Shown piece after piece: positions 10,001 to 18,363 of a stretch of 64,000 nt of DNA. Each line of letters opens with the position of its first letter. Position 1 is the stretch's first letter. The stretch comes from CAYLNH01 sp964384625 (lineage in GTDB: Bacteria; Verrucomicrobiota; Lentisphaeria; JABSQK01). The stretch covers positions 37,898-101,897 of the forward strand of contig CAYLNH010000003.1 of the NCBI GenBank assembly GCA_964384625.1. Direction: 5' to 3'. Both the position numbers and the translations under genes were made by a program. The notes under the pieces were generated by a model. The model saw only the letters and a list, made by a program, of their open reading frames with translations. It did no database searches and was not told where the DNA came from.

Positions 10001-12172
10001 GATTTTGACGGCGTGCTGCGCCTGGGACTCGAACAAGTCGTCAACGGCGGCTTTGAGAACGAGGGCAACTGGGCCCCGGCAGACGGCAAGCCGGCGTTGG
10101 GCCCACCGGCCCGCAAGGGCAAGCGCGCGCTGCAACTGAAATCCGGACAACTCGTCTCGCAGGAGATCAAGCGGCGCGTCATCCCGTCGGCAACGTATCT
10201 GTTGGAATTCTACTACCGTTTTGACGACGCCGGCACAAGACTGACCGCCGGTGCGTTGCTGAGGAACGGGACAGACGAGAACCTGACGGCTTCACAATTT
10301 CGTGCCCGGCCCGGTGAGTGGACCTTCGGCCGGTTGGCGGTCAAGAGCTATGCCGGCACCGACGGCCTGCTGGTGGGCTTCGAAGCCGACGGCGGCAGCG
10401 TCTCGGTGGACAACGTCTCGTTGCGGCCGATCCGGTTTCCGTCCGCCAACCTGCTGGCCAACGAGGAACTGCATGTCGTCGAACCGACGTTCGTCAAGGA
10501 CTTCCGCGTCTCGTATGACCGCATTCCCGGGGATCTGCAGAAGAAACTGATGCAGCAGAGCCATGTGACCGCCTTCAAGCAGGGCGGCACCACGAGTTCG
10601 CAGACGATGTATCAGGAACAGGCATTCCTGCATAACGGCCGTCTGGATGATGTCGGCCCGCGCTGGACCTTCCTGCCCGATCCCATCGGCTTCAGCGCGG
10701 TGCTGACGCGGCCGTCGTACATCTCCCACATTGTGCTCTACCTGAACAATGCGACGCCGGCCAACACCTATCGGTTCATCGGGATTCAGGTGAACAACAT
10801 GGAAACGAAGCAGGTTGAGCTGGCAGCCCTGGTGCGCGGCAATCACCGGCGCTTTGTCGTTGTCGAGCTGAAGCCGGCAGTCCGGACGGATCAGGTGAAG
10901 ATCCTGCCGGCAATGCACCGCGGTCATCAAGACTGTATCACCGAGATCGAACTCTACGGCCCGCTGGGCGGCCCGGATATTGCCGGCAAAGGCAAACAGT
11001 TTCCGGACGACCCGGCGGCGTTGCCGATGTTCATGGGCCACCCGACCCATGTCCAGCCCCGGTTGCCGGAGGACCTCCTTGGCGAGTACAAGGAACTGCC
11101 GCGAATCCGGTTCTATGGGCACCCGCCGTATTTCTCCGGCTCCCTCGCGGCGTCGGGCGGTTTTACCGCGACCAACCCGGCCGGGGCCGTGCATGAGTTG
11201 CGTATCCCGCAGCCGTCGCAGCAAAACAAGAAAAGCAAACGACGGCAGCGCAATGACCGCCTGCAACACGGCCGCACCTGGAAGATCGGGTCCATCAGCC
11301 CGACCACGACGCCGGCGCGTTACGGCAACCGGTTGTTGGTCGGCACCGCCGACGGCAAGATGCATGCGGTTGCCGACAACGGCACCTACCTCTGGAATTT
11401 CCCGACCGCCGGCCGGGTGTATTCGTCGCCGGTGCCGGACGGCGATGACGTCTATTTCGGCTCGGACGACGGCAATCTCTACAAGATCGACATCGACTCC
11501 GGCATCCTGATCTGGGAGTTCAAGACCGGCGGCAAGGTGCGCGGCGCCCCGGCTCTGGCCGGCCGCACGATTTATGTACCGTCCTGGGACGGATCGTTGT
11601 ACGCGGTCAATGCGGACACCGCCGAACTCCAGTGGAAGAGGCCGATCGCGAAATATACCCGTTGCAGTCCCGCCGTGGCCGACGGCAAAGTCTATCTCGG
11701 CGACGAGGGCGGCAACGCCCGTTGTTTTGATGCGCGCAACGGCAAAGAGATCTGGACAAAGAAACTCAATGGCCACATCTCGCGTTGCCCGGTCGTGACG
11801 CCGAAGGGCGTATTGTTCATCAGCGATCAAGGCGAAGCAGTATGGACCGGTCACGACGGACGCGTGCTGTGGAAGCAGCAGTTGGGTCGCCGCATATCCG
11901 GTCAGCCCTTGCCGACGAAATCGCAGCTCTGCATCCCCCATGAAGGCGGTCTGGCGGTCTTGCGGCAGAGCGACGGCAAGCCGGACGACCGTTTCAAAGC
12001 GCCGCATGATCTGGGCAAAGTCGTTTCCGTGGTGCCCTACAAGAAGGCCCTCTTCGTTCTTGCCGGCGATGTCCGCATCGAAAAGAACAGCGGCCAGAGC
12101 TTCACCTTTCAAGGCATGTCGCCGTTGCTCTGGCAACCGAAGGCGCCGTCCAAGTCGGAGGAGAAGAAGTGA
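4100..12172 (+). CDS. Giant exported protein with GH-like barrel, jelly-roll and PQQ beta-propeller domains
   Basis: About 2690 aa from ATG 4100; ATG 4103 is equally possible, because both lead into the signal peptide NWKNGILKIAGTLLLTVLPVVAG. The frame stays open upstream to 4010, but that part is repeat-derived. Domain order by nucleotide: beta-rich N-terminal region with a Lys-rich helical insert (5220-5400); a TIM-barrel-like region resembling GH42/GH-like folds (5940-7050); a beta-galactosidase-trimerisation/GATase-like domain (KVAVYASRTTDYL, 7060-7340); an Ig-like domain (7760-8060); a PQQ/WD-type propeller (8700-9950); a carbohydrate-binding jelly roll (VVNGGFENEGNW to VDNVSLRP, 10035-10435); an F5/8-like domain (10590-10970); and a C-terminal PQQ propeller with repeated DGxxYAV and GxxxWxF motifs (11270-12150). 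It probably acts at the cell surface on polysaccharide; no enzymatic residue can be assigned with confidence. Confidence 0.75.
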   Translation: MMTNWKNGILKIAGTLLLTVLPVVAGQVELRLVVHNEPVTTVDKRDHSRPITNPVSTEKGVVIQQIGVDVSCWARNILLDETPIFERYHKGKYVDRLPVARRDLQPGEHTIWPGNHKFTVARDGTVNTTDPELIVKKNVVSIKCYPVTIRAYRANPPEGDLPMSMRLAPLPKMTLRESADHALFNPPGGMKKERKKKRPTKRRAPYELLPVFEDFAPLTIWLPANTAGKGYMLHPMGLTFHVTAKGVVPGAGDGATIEGVAVKGHQVSIPLYEYPVNGVKGTRMIADDVQERNFSKIRSKQATLHTTWYPKTTPYRLRVSEFGPTLKIEGALKSYPYKSMRMDVRDPTRRLVRLLVAELSSRHLTVGQGVEVRVRGLDPEAAVLLQNRVKAAERKVRAAAQAKRQKKEGAADQLKNAQAALAKAQVDVETGSKENLLAVAECFAELRLYGTSTWKSVPLKKTADSIYTLTPPDLADGAYSLRLGLRPKGMKPISTEQWVTVARERRYSAGVFTPRGRTAFRRGEAFWMGIGLLAVKDTIPAGTPVILEFVDSRGTPLTMASAKTSKAVKTRDTIIVRFAPKASVLLAAGSYTARAKVGNYRTRGIPIHIVEPEPETNFINMMNGKYSAQGSIYRNMLKSGGHLEELAEDLKKSGYNAFMGMTYDMQRVTKPNLDLEQLIRERPALGPWESYFQPSHRDRFLDRLVYHRIRFWEDMITYNDTMHPRNTQILNATQRYCTMETQSMQHSPAFEGICMYDEVYNQAQQGIPEALYKSFAEWQEMTYRERHPGLTSDRALKALDRFVNLPEGQRRYKDLQTYRTYPKYEDWLWDNFAALGSRGARRAMPNSRNFIMHRFFGGNGGNIFPGGNPVGVHKTYEIATCVMYKDGGSGDRPVFAPMQADVLRVNDDITVTTQLHAFHGPGVFGKHIVRQAFFALSQKTDGFTYFTLPHSPISPNPNDWRDTISDLTKRLTTPYGNLFLASDRGYKKVAVYASRTTDYLASQKPLVPHTACEGLWVACVRAGYPADFLYDEHVLAGRAKDYDVIFFPGVHFRSELPPELLKQLKAFVNAGKLLIVEKGSKLPIEGIVHADSTFDEYDSKSKAFPRYIDFESEYVWDQSNGLTQTVKEVLGKHRIAPAAQHNVLVGPDWLRCRQAQYLLMPNFKFTKWRGLYKTQYQAPNKPKLRFPKRPPVCYDVLAMKRHPVKIDGDWMETEVDMRYVPGAFLAFLPAAIDGVRLQVSPAVDLGQPLQYRMAVVDQAGETIDAGIPFEISLLSPGGEVVHRIYRAGTPEYAGAYLMPRNAMAGDWTLRVRELFNGQVAEATIQMAAAGTRRRPNPPAKVDASTVWMRRLDGIKQFLQSKEEILVIVDRDQDWLGDGASALAKALTASGANARVVPLDEALRLPKPWNRMNPQIDGSRLWRGTLVQPGLFIDAPAIVIGRRNDHRLVEALQRRDLLPEPVSENFPAPGKAVVRWIPNAFSNQFDTVCILSNDRAGVTAAIKALGNIDQQQETVFPRADGATAAFNAKAQLELAERGEPVPTAYRDIVGWEEAVTALAFDPARNRVLCGTSGYGDNLFCFGDDGNLLWKQYLPEFNVYYARWIDGGKKVVAATGRGYLFFMLDGATGKVLKKFAATEYPRFHGHWTGAGGEGAVDTKVRIVVNAGQRQILIGGLTGLMAIDFDGRKMWCHDIAEANARVPQEVESSGGAGSYQHSVSMGSFVVSPDGKRIALSQFEKVGSTVINTETKDVWAHYPHIFDAATGKILLRNTEDPGNQTRASGWTLLWPDGRELPIVRTGALEAPMLAGGKLGRFEHRPGQPLANGDRLQLSTTGAVRLRPDGTEVWSYAEGYQWLLWYDLVNVDETRLFRCNRVGKVQCLDLKSGKRLWEYKLPFAARLLPVGDGLIAGCNNGLVVRFNAAGKPQRKLLLRTFHEVVGKGYPKFVQAGLQRDRDSSAEFFPVAVDGPDDFDGVLRLGLEQVVNGGFENEGNWAPADGKPALGPPARKGKRALQLKSGQLVSQEIKRRVIPSATYLLEFYYRFDDAGTRLTAGALLRNGTDENLTASQFRARPGEWTFGRLAVKSYAGTDGLLVGFEADGGSVSVDNVSLRPIRFPSANLLANEELHVVEPTFVKDFRVSYDRIPGDLQKKLMQQSHVTAFKQGGTTSSQTMYQEQAFLHNGRLDDVGPRWTFLPDPIGFSAVLTRPSYISHIVLYLNNATPANTYRFIGIQVNNMETKQVELAALVRGNHRRFVVVELKPAVRTDQVKILPAMHRGHQDCITEIELYGPLGGPDIAGKGKQFPDDPAALPMFMGHPTHVQPRLPEDLLGEYKELPRIRFYGHPPYFSGSLAASGGFTATNPAGAVHELRIPQPSQQNKKSKRRQRNDRLQHGRTWKIGSISPTTTPARYGNRLLVGTADGKMHAVADNGTYLWNFPTAGRVYSSPVPDGDDVYFGSDDGNLYKIDIDSGILIWEFKTGGKVRGAPALAGRTIYVPSWDGSLYAVNADTAELQWKRPIAKYTRCSPAVADGKVYLGDEGGNARCFDARNGKEIWTKKLNGHISRCPVVTPKGVLFISDQGEAVWTGHDGRVLWKQQLGRRISGQPLPTKSQLCIPHEGGLAVLRQSDGKPDDRFKAPHDLGKVVSVVPYKKALFVLAGDVRIEKNSGQSFTFQGMSPLLWQPKAPSKSEEKK

Positions 12173-15100
12173 GGAAGTATTCAGTATTCGGTATTCCGAC
12201 GAAACCCCGGAGCTTGTCGCCGGGCAGTCGGTGTACAGACGAAGTCCCGGAGTTTGTCGTAGGGTGGCCGGCAAAGAGCGCGAACAAGAAGGTTCGGCGC
12301 GCAGTAACCGGATTGTTGTTGCTGTTGGCGGCGGTTGTGGTCGGGGCGAAGGAGAAGCCGTACGTGGTATTGGACAACTTCAGCAGCGGGCTGAAGTCCA
12401 GCAATCAGATTCGTTCGGAGCAGGTGCTGCAGGGAGCGAAGGAAGGCCTGGCCATGGCGAAGCTGAAGTACACGTTGGACCCGCGACAGTACTATGCGGG
12501 CCTGCGCCTGGATCGACCGCTGGGCGACGTTCGGGGCACGCTGCAGCTATGGGTGAAGGGCAACAATCTTGATCACGAAATCCAGTTGTCCGTCTGGCAC
12601 GCGCGCCTGGGCACCGACAGCCGCGGCCGCCAACGGCACTATGATCGGCGTGACAAGTGGGGCGACAAAGTCAGCCTTGAATACGACGGTTGGAAGTTGA
12701 TCTCGTTCCCGTTGGCCGGTATCCCCAAGGGCCACCAGGTGTGGTTGAGAGAGATCCGTATTTACGGCAACCGCCGCAACAAGGAATTGGCGATGACCGG
12801 CAGTGTGCTGATCGACGACCTGCGCCTGGTGCCAATGCGCAGCCGGCCGCAGGCCTCGACGTTGGTCGGCTTGGTCGGTCCAACCACGCGGACGTATACC
12901 GAAAACATCTCGTTGTTCGCGGACATCCACAACTTCACGGATGCCAAAGCGACGGCGCGCATGCGGGTGAATATCACCGACCGAAACGAAAACTCCGTTG
13001 TCGACCGTGAGTTCACGATCCCATTGGCCGCGGGCAAACGCAAGGAGGTCCAGTTTGCGCTGAAGCCGGAGAACCTCGGCTTGTTCCTGCCGCCGTTCAA
13101 AGTGAGCGGCGACATCCTGTCTGCCGATCTGCCGGCGGCGTCGGGGCGATTCGAACGCACGCTGGTGATGTCGAACGCCCGCATTCTCTGGGATAACTTC
13201 AGCGATGTGAACCGCCACTGGTTGACGGCCGGCTGGACCGGTCCCGGCGGGTTCGATGTGCGGCAACACCGCAACTGGCTGAGCTGGCTGATGGGTGAAG
13301 GGCAACGCGCCAGCCTGGTCACCCAGGTGAACGCGCGCATCCGTCGGGTGGATCTACAGGCCGAGAAGACAGCAGGCGCCGACGGCAAACTGCCGCCGGG
13401 ACGTTTCGCGATGCGGATCGACTATCGCGACAACGCCGAGATTTATAACGGCCATTCCCGGATTCCGCGCCTCGCGGCAAACCCGTTGACGGGCGATCGC
13501 TTCTTCCCCGGCAACAGCTTCCGCGCCGGCATCTGGGTGCGCGGCGACGGCAGCGGCGCGCTGCTGCAGGCCGTGTTTCTGGACTACTCGAACCTGGCCG
13601 ATTTCTGGCCCGGCGGCTGGAAACGGACCGACCACGGCACGCGCGATGTGTGTCGGCTGGATTTCAAAGGGTGGCGCTATTTCGAAGTGGGTCTGCCGGG
13701 CAGCGGTATAGGTCAGAATGAACGCACCGGTTCGTCGCATGCGATTGATTTTCCGATCGAACTCGCAGCGTTCCGCATTGTCAGCTGGCGGGACGAAAAC
13801 GCCAAGAAGAAGGCCGGCGACAGGACTTTTGCCGGCACAGTGTACATCGGGCCGGTGTTCGCCGAGACCCAGGTGGCTGCCGTCGAGTCGCTGGCGGTAC
13901 ATGTGGCGTACGACGATGCCGAACACCGCTATGCCCCGGACCGGGGCGCCGTTCTGACCTTGCAGAACGGCAGCCTGAGCACGGCTCGGACCCTGGGCGT
14001 CAACTGGGTCCTGTTCGATCGCGCGGATGACGTACTCGCCAAGGACACCATGGAAGAAACGCTCAAAGCCGGAACGGCGAAACGCCTGCGTCTGGAGCTG
14101 TCGAAACATAAGGCAGCTATCCAGGGAAAAGCCGCGCCATTCCGGCTGCAGGTGACGGCGTTCGACAAGAAGGACGGTTCCATTTCGGCCACGCGCGAGA
14201 TCGTCCTGGTCCAGCCCGACAGCCGCATGCTGGTGACCGACTTCGAAACGGACCGGGCCTACTACCTTTACCGCAAGGGGGCAACCCCCGGAGCGGTGAC
14301 TGCAACCAAGAAAGCACATGGCGGCAAGCGATCCCTGGCGGTGAACTGGGACAGCGAAGAGCACGCACACACCGTTATCGCCATTGATCCAACGATCGCC
14401 GGGCCGGCAACGAAGCTGTCGGTTTGGGTGCACGGCGACGGCAGCGGCGTACTGCTGTACCCGATCCTCGGTGATCTCACGGGCATTCGCAACGGCAAGG
14501 ACGGCCGTCAATGGGACATGCTGCCGACGCGTGTCGAGGAGGGCGACCTGCAAAGCGCCGTGCGCGTCGATTGGACCGGCTGGCGAGAACTGCATTTCCG
14601 CCTGCCGCTGGTGCCGCCGACGTGGCGCCAGAAACTGCCCGTGCGCGCGTTCCAGCCATCGTACCCCTATGGCCTGCACTTCGGCATCCAGGCATTCGGG
14701 ACTGAGAAACCATCCGGCACATTGTACCTGGACGATATCCGCTGTGATACGCATCTGTTGCCGGCCGAACGCCTCGGACTCTCACTTGAGCATGACGGCG
14801 TCGGCAATGTTCTCGGGACCAACAGCACGTTGCATCTGGTCGTGGACAGTCTGGAACGGAATGCTTCACGCAGTGTGGTTGTGAAAGCGGAGATTCTCGA
14901 CTGGCGTAATGCTGTGGTATCCCGCTTCAATAAGAAGCTGTCGCTTTCGGCCGGAGCCCGCGTGCGCGTACCTTACCAGCCGAAACTCGGTCCTGGTGCG
15001 TACCAACTGGTTGTTACCCTGCTGGAAGGCAATGATGTCCGGCGCAAGATCGAACGCGGCATTTTGATCACGGATCTGCAGCCGTATTTAGGTGAGGACT

Positions 15101-17196
15101 GGAAGGAGGACCTGCCGAACCCATGGCGTTTGCGGGAGCCGCTGCAGTCCTTGTACACCTTTATCAGTGAAGACTGGGACTGGCTGGAGCACTATCCCGG
15201 CAACATGCAGACGCGGTCCGCCCGGTTGCGGATCAAAGAGATCCGCGAACTCGGCGGCGACCCCTGGATGCTGCTTGGGTATTCCGCCTATTATGCCTCC
15301 GGGATCGGCATGGAGCAGTTCAAGTCGAATGCGTTTGACCGCCGCAAACGTGACATTGGCCATGCCGTGGATGTGTTCCTCGTGCCGGAACGTATTGAAG
15401 ACTGGGACAACTACGTGAACGCCATGATGCGCGGCATCGGCAACGACGTCTCCGGCTGGGTCCTGTGGAACAATCCCGACGCGAAAGGCGGGTCGCTCGC
15501 CGTCAAGCCGGAGCGCTTTGCGAAGTTGCTGAAGTCGGCCGATAAATGGCGCCGCGAATACAGCGCGAAGCGGCCGTTGATCATTGGCGGCATGACGCCC
15601 GGCACCACGATCCCGTATCTCAATGAACTCGCGAAGCACGAGGCCCTCGAATATCTCTCCGGCATCAATGTCCGACTGGATGTCGGTGTACGGTCGCCAG
15701 AAGACGCGGAAGTGCCGCAATATGTGGCGCGGCTGCGACGCGCTTTGAAAGTTGACCACAAGAACAAACGGCAGATCCTGCTGACGGACCTGGACTGGGC
15801 CGTCGAGAAGAGTGCCGACGGTTTGGACGAGTTTGATCAGGCCGCCTATGTGCTGCGTTCCGCCTTGCTGCTGGAACGCGTCGGGATCCGTCCGGAAGTC
15901 TCGATCAGCAACGGGGACTTCAGCCGGATCGGTCTGGGGCTGACCTATCGGGATTCGTTTATGGTCTGGCCGCATAAGATCACCTTGCCGACGTTGCGGC
16001 CCAAGGCCGGCTGGCTCGGTCTGGCGCGGTTGCGTCGGATGTTGGCCAACATGACCTATGTGGCTGATATCGAAGTGCAGGATGTGATTCCTCAGCGCAC
16101 GCGTTGCCTGGTGTTCCGACGGAGGGACGGCAGCTATGCGGCATTCGCCTGGCGCAACAACAATGCGGGACAACTGTCCTTTGCGCGTACCGGTCTGACG
16201 GTGACAGAAGCCGAGGACTTGTTTGGTACGCCCATGAAGGTGAACGCGGGGTACTACTCAATCGGCAAGGTTCCGGCGTTGTTCATCTTGAACACCAAGG
16301 ACAATCCTGTTGCGGCATTACGACGCCTGCAGGTGAAGGACGGCAAGGCGATTGCCTGGCCGCAGGAGGTCCTGACGGCTTTTCCAATAACCGGAAAACC
16401 CGAGAACTATCACGCGCAGGGCGGCAGGCAGGAAGTCCTTGCCGGCCGCACGGTTTCCGGCGCGGACGTCTCATTGCCGGCACTGGTCTTCGGCAAAGGC
16501 GGCAAGGAGGTCCTTACCGTCTCCGTGCCGAATGGTGTGGGCATAGTATTGCGCAAGCGGTTCTTCCTCGATGACGCGGGACATACGGCCACAATAGCGG
16601 TCAACGGCAAAGCCGCCGGCACCTGGGATCTGTCGCGTACGGACAAGGATTTGTCGACCGGCTTTCGTGATTCGATCTACGTGATCCCGGCAACTGCGGT
16701 CAGCGGCAAAGCGAAAATCGAAGTGCAGTACCGGGGCAAAGCGAACACGGTGTCCTGGTCTGTGCTGGCGTATCGCGGCGGGGCGTTTCCGTTGAGCGCC
16801 GTCGGCGCTGTACACGTCGACCAGGCCGTCAGCCATATACGGTTTGCGCGAAACATGGCCGGCGAGCCGATGAAGATCGGCGAGGACAGGTTCGTCAATG
16901 GTATCGGGGTCTTTGCCCCCAGCCTGATTGAGATTTCACTGAACAGGCAGTTCAAGACATATAAAGCAAAGGTCGGCGTCGACGCCGCCACGGAAGGCCG
17001 CGGCAGCGTGGTGTTCGAGATCTACGCCGACGGCAAGAAAGTCTGGAAGTCGCCGGTCATGTCCGGGCTCGATGAAGCGAGAGACGTCGAAGTGGACGTC
17101 AACGGCGTCAATCGCTTACGCCTTGTCGTCACCGACGGCGGTGACGGCAACCGTCTCGACGCAGCGAACTGGTGCGATGCGGAGTTGCATCAGTAG
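12169..17196 (+). CDS. Giant exported protein with CIA30/CBM-like domains, GH-like core and C-terminal NPCBM
   Basis: 1675 aa from GTG 12169, which has GGAGG seven bases upstream and overlaps the previous stop (GTGA). The first 45 or so residues are encoded by inserted repeats; the signal peptide follows (KKVRRAVTGLLLLLAAVVVGA). Then come three jelly-roll domains of the CBM/CIA30 type (DNFSSGLKSSNQIRSEQ near the N terminus, DNFSDVNRHWLTAGWT, and DFETDRAYYLYRKGATPG), each ending in a stretch such as VLIDDLRLVP, with Ig-like spacers. A barrel-like region (about 15060-16320) resembles glycoside-hydrolase folds. The last 130 residues form an NPCBM domain (GIGVFAPSLIEISL to LDAANWCDAEL). It is probably surface or periplasmic and polysaccharide-binding; catalytic residues were not identified. 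It is co-transcribed with the preceding giant gene. Confidence 0.75.
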   Translation: MRKYSVFGIPTKPRSLSPGSRCTDEVPEFVVGWPAKSANKKVRRAVTGLLLLLAAVVVGAKEKPYVVLDNFSSGLKSSNQIRSEQVLQGAKEGLAMAKLKYTLDPRQYYAGLRLDRPLGDVRGTLQLWVKGNNLDHEIQLSVWHARLGTDSRGRQRHYDRRDKWGDKVSLEYDGWKLISFPLAGIPKGHQVWLREIRIYGNRRNKELAMTGSVLIDDLRLVPMRSRPQASTLVGLVGPTTRTYTENISLFADIHNFTDAKATARMRVNITDRNENSVVDREFTIPLAAGKRKEVQFALKPENLGLFLPPFKVSGDILSADLPAASGRFERTLVMSNARILWDNFSDVNRHWLTAGWTGPGGFDVRQHRNWLSWLMGEGQRASLVTQVNARIRRVDLQAEKTAGADGKLPPGRFAMRIDYRDNAEIYNGHSRIPRLAANPLTGDRFFPGNSFRAGIWVRGDGSGALLQAVFLDYSNLADFWPGGWKRTDHGTRDVCRLDFKGWRYFEVGLPGSGIGQNERTGSSHAIDFPIELAAFRIVSWRDENAKKKAGDRTFAGTVYIGPVFAETQVAAVESLAVHVAYDDAEHRYAPDRGAVLTLQNGSLSTARTLGVNWVLFDRADDVLAKDTMEETLKAGTAKRLRLELSKHKAAIQGKAAPFRLQVTAFDKKDGSISATREIVLVQPDSRMLVTDFETDRAYYLYRKGATPGAVTATKKAHGGKRSLAVNWDSEEHAHTVIAIDPTIAGPATKLSVWVHGDGSGVLLYPILGDLTGIRNGKDGRQWDMLPTRVEEGDLQSAVRVDWTGWRELHFRLPLVPPTWRQKLPVRAFQPSYPYGLHFGIQAFGTEKPSGTLYLDDIRCDTHLLPAERLGLSLEHDGVGNVLGTNSTLHLVVDSLERNASRSVVVKAEILDWRNAVVSRFNKKLSLSAGARVRVPYQPKLGPGAYQLVVTLLEGNDVRRKIERGILITDLQPYLGEDWKEDLPNPWRLREPLQSLYTFISEDWDWLEHYPGNMQTRSARLRIKEIRELGGDPWMLLGYSAYYASGIGMEQFKSNAFDRRKRDIGHAVDVFLVPERIEDWDNYVNAMMRGIGNDVSGWVLWNNPDAKGGSLAVKPERFAKLLKSADKWRREYSAKRPLIIGGMTPGTTIPYLNELAKHEALEYLSGINVRLDVGVRSPEDAEVPQYVARLRRALKVDHKNKRQILLTDLDWAVEKSADGLDEFDQAAYVLRSALLLERVGIRPEVSISNGDFSRIGLGLTYRDSFMVWPHKITLPTLRPKAGWLGLARLRRMLANMTYVADIEVQDVIPQRTRCLVFRRRDGSYAAFAWRNNNAGQLSFARTGLTVTEAEDLFGTPMKVNAGYYSIGKVPALFILNTKDNPVAALRRLQVKDGKAIAWPQEVLTAFPITGKPENYHAQGGRQEVLAGRTVSGADVSLPALVFGKGGKEVLTVSVPNGVGIVLRKRFFLDDAGHTATIAVNGKAAGTWDLSRTDKDLSTGFRDSIYVIPATAVSGKAKIEVQYRGKANTVSWSVLAYRGGAFPLSAVGAVHVDQAVSHIRFARNMAGEPMKIGEDRFVNGIGVFAPSLIEISLNRQFKTYKAKVGVDAATEGRGSVVFEIYADGKKVWKSPVMSGLDEARDVEVDVNGVNRLRLVVTDGGDGNRLDAANWCDAELHQ
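12177..12264. repeat. 7-bp tandem repeat plus two palindromic repeats at a gene start
   Basis: Positions 12177-12197 read GTATTCA, GTATTCG, GTATTCC, a period of exactly 7. They run into two copies of a 27-bp imperfect palindrome (12198-12224 and 12238-12264; core CCCGGAG, ends GACGAA and TTGTCG) that match at 22 of 27 positions and lie exactly 40 bp apart. The whole block is inside the translated N terminus of the next gene, between its GTG start and its signal peptide. Confidence 0.75.
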
Positions 17197-17269
17197 GAAA
17201 GCCTGGTTTCAGGCAGCGCCTTATACACTGCCGGAGAACAGGCATTAGAGCTGGTATACAGGAGAACTC

Positions 17270-18202
17270 ATGATGCGGATATGGACAGCTTTCTTACTCG
17301 TTGGCATCGCATTGTTCCTGCAGGCCCAGGATGTCAAAGAGCCCGAGAAAAAGCCGGCAGCGCCGGAACATGTGGCGGTGACGGCGACGGATATGACCAT
17401 TGACGGCAAATTGGACGAGGCCTGTTGGCAGAAGGCGAAACCGGCGAAGGGCGATTACATCCACGGGAAGAAGGCAGAGCTGAGCGAGTCGCCGCGCGCC
17501 GCGGTCCGCTACGCCTGGGACCAGGACTACCTCTACATCGGCTACGAAACGTTCGACAAAAATCTGACCGCCAAGGCCACAGGGGCGAAGCAGGGGCCGA
17601 AGGGAAATCAGCGGCCGGGGTGTGAGATCTGGGGACCGAAAGGCGATCGCCCTGATGTCGTCGAGTTCTTTTTCTCCGTGGATGACGCGCAGTACATGTG
17701 GGAGTTCCATCATAATGCCAACAACGAGTTCAACGACGTCTGGTGCGTCCTGATTCCGGAAGACCGCCCCTTTCGCAAGAGCATCGAAACGCCTTGGGGG
17801 ATTCGATTCTGTCACAACGAGTACCTGCTGGACGACGGCGACAAGACCGTGAAGATGGCGGTGCACCTGAAACTCAAAGCCGACGGCAAGCCGTCGACGG
17901 TGAATCAGGCGGACGACACCGACACGGGCTACACCGCTGAGATCCGCGTCCCCTGGCGCAGTCTCGGTGTGCCGAAGAACTGGGGACTGTGGGTGGACGA
18001 AAAGGGCGAGCCCTGCAGCAGCCACTATCGCGGCGAGAAACGCTGGCTCTGGCGACCGGCCGGCAAGAGTATTCGCATCTTGGCGGTGGTCCAGGATTCG
18101 GACGTCCGGAAGCCGCGCTACCATCATTCCAGTCCGACCATGCCCGGCGGCTGGTTTCACAAGAGCTTCCAGCATTGGCCGGAATACAAGCTGGCAGAGT
18201 GA
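17270..18202 (+). CDS. Exported CBM9-like carbohydrate-binding protein
   Basis: 310 aa. Tandem ATG codons at 17270 and 17273 follow GGAG at 17261. A signal peptide (WTAFLLVGIALFLQAQ) leads into a single CBM9/DOMON-like domain: MTIDGKLDEACWQKAKP, AVRYAWDQDYLYIGYE, DVVEFFFSVDD, YTAEIRVPWRSLGVP. This family binds sugars and usually occurs fused to or beside glycoside hydrolases. Here it follows the two giant CBM-bearing genes with a 73-bp gap, consistent with a common surface-glycan role. The stop codon lies inside the target-site duplication of a miniature transposon, so the insertion just missed disrupting the gene. Confidence 0.8.
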   Translation: MMRIWTAFLLVGIALFLQAQDVKEPEKKPAAPEHVAVTATDMTIDGKLDEACWQKAKPAKGDYIHGKKAELSESPRAAVRYAWDQDYLYIGYETFDKNLTAKATGAKQGPKGNQRPGCEIWGPKGDRPDVVEFFFSVDDAQYMWEFHHNANNEFNDVWCVLIPEDRPFRKSIETPWGIRFCHNEYLLDDGDKTVKMAVHLKLKADGKPSTVNQADDTDTGYTAEIRVPWRSLGVPKNWGLWVDEKGEPCSSHYRGEKRWLWRPAGKSIRILAVVQDSDVRKPRYHHSSPTMPGGWFHKSFQHWPEYKLAE

Positions 18203-18204
18203 CG

Positions 18205-18363
18205 GTAAGCCCTCGTTTACTGCCCTTCGCGGTCCGCCTAGAGATCCCGCACCCTCTTGAGCGCCGAAGCCTCGGCGTAGGAGCTTGCGGTGCGGAGTTT
18301 CAGGATCGGTCACCTACACCAGTCGGGACTCGGGGCAAAGAAGGGCAGTAAACGAGGGCTCAC
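18205..18363. mobile_element. IS66-like MITE, copy 1 (159 bp, 23-bp TIRs, 8-bp TSD)
   Basis: Terminal inverted repeats at 18205-18227 and 18341-18363 match at 22 of 23 positions (left end begins GTAAGCCCTCGTTTACTGCC). They are flanked by a perfect 8-bp direct repeat GAGTGACG at 18197-18204 and 18364-18371. No ORF is present inside. GTAA ends and 8-bp duplications are hallmarks of the IS66 family, so this looks like a non-autonomous derivative mobilised by an IS66-type transposase. A second copy lies at 53729-53882. As RNA the element would fold into a long hairpin directly after the CBM9-like stop codon and could act as a terminator. Confidence 0.85.
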
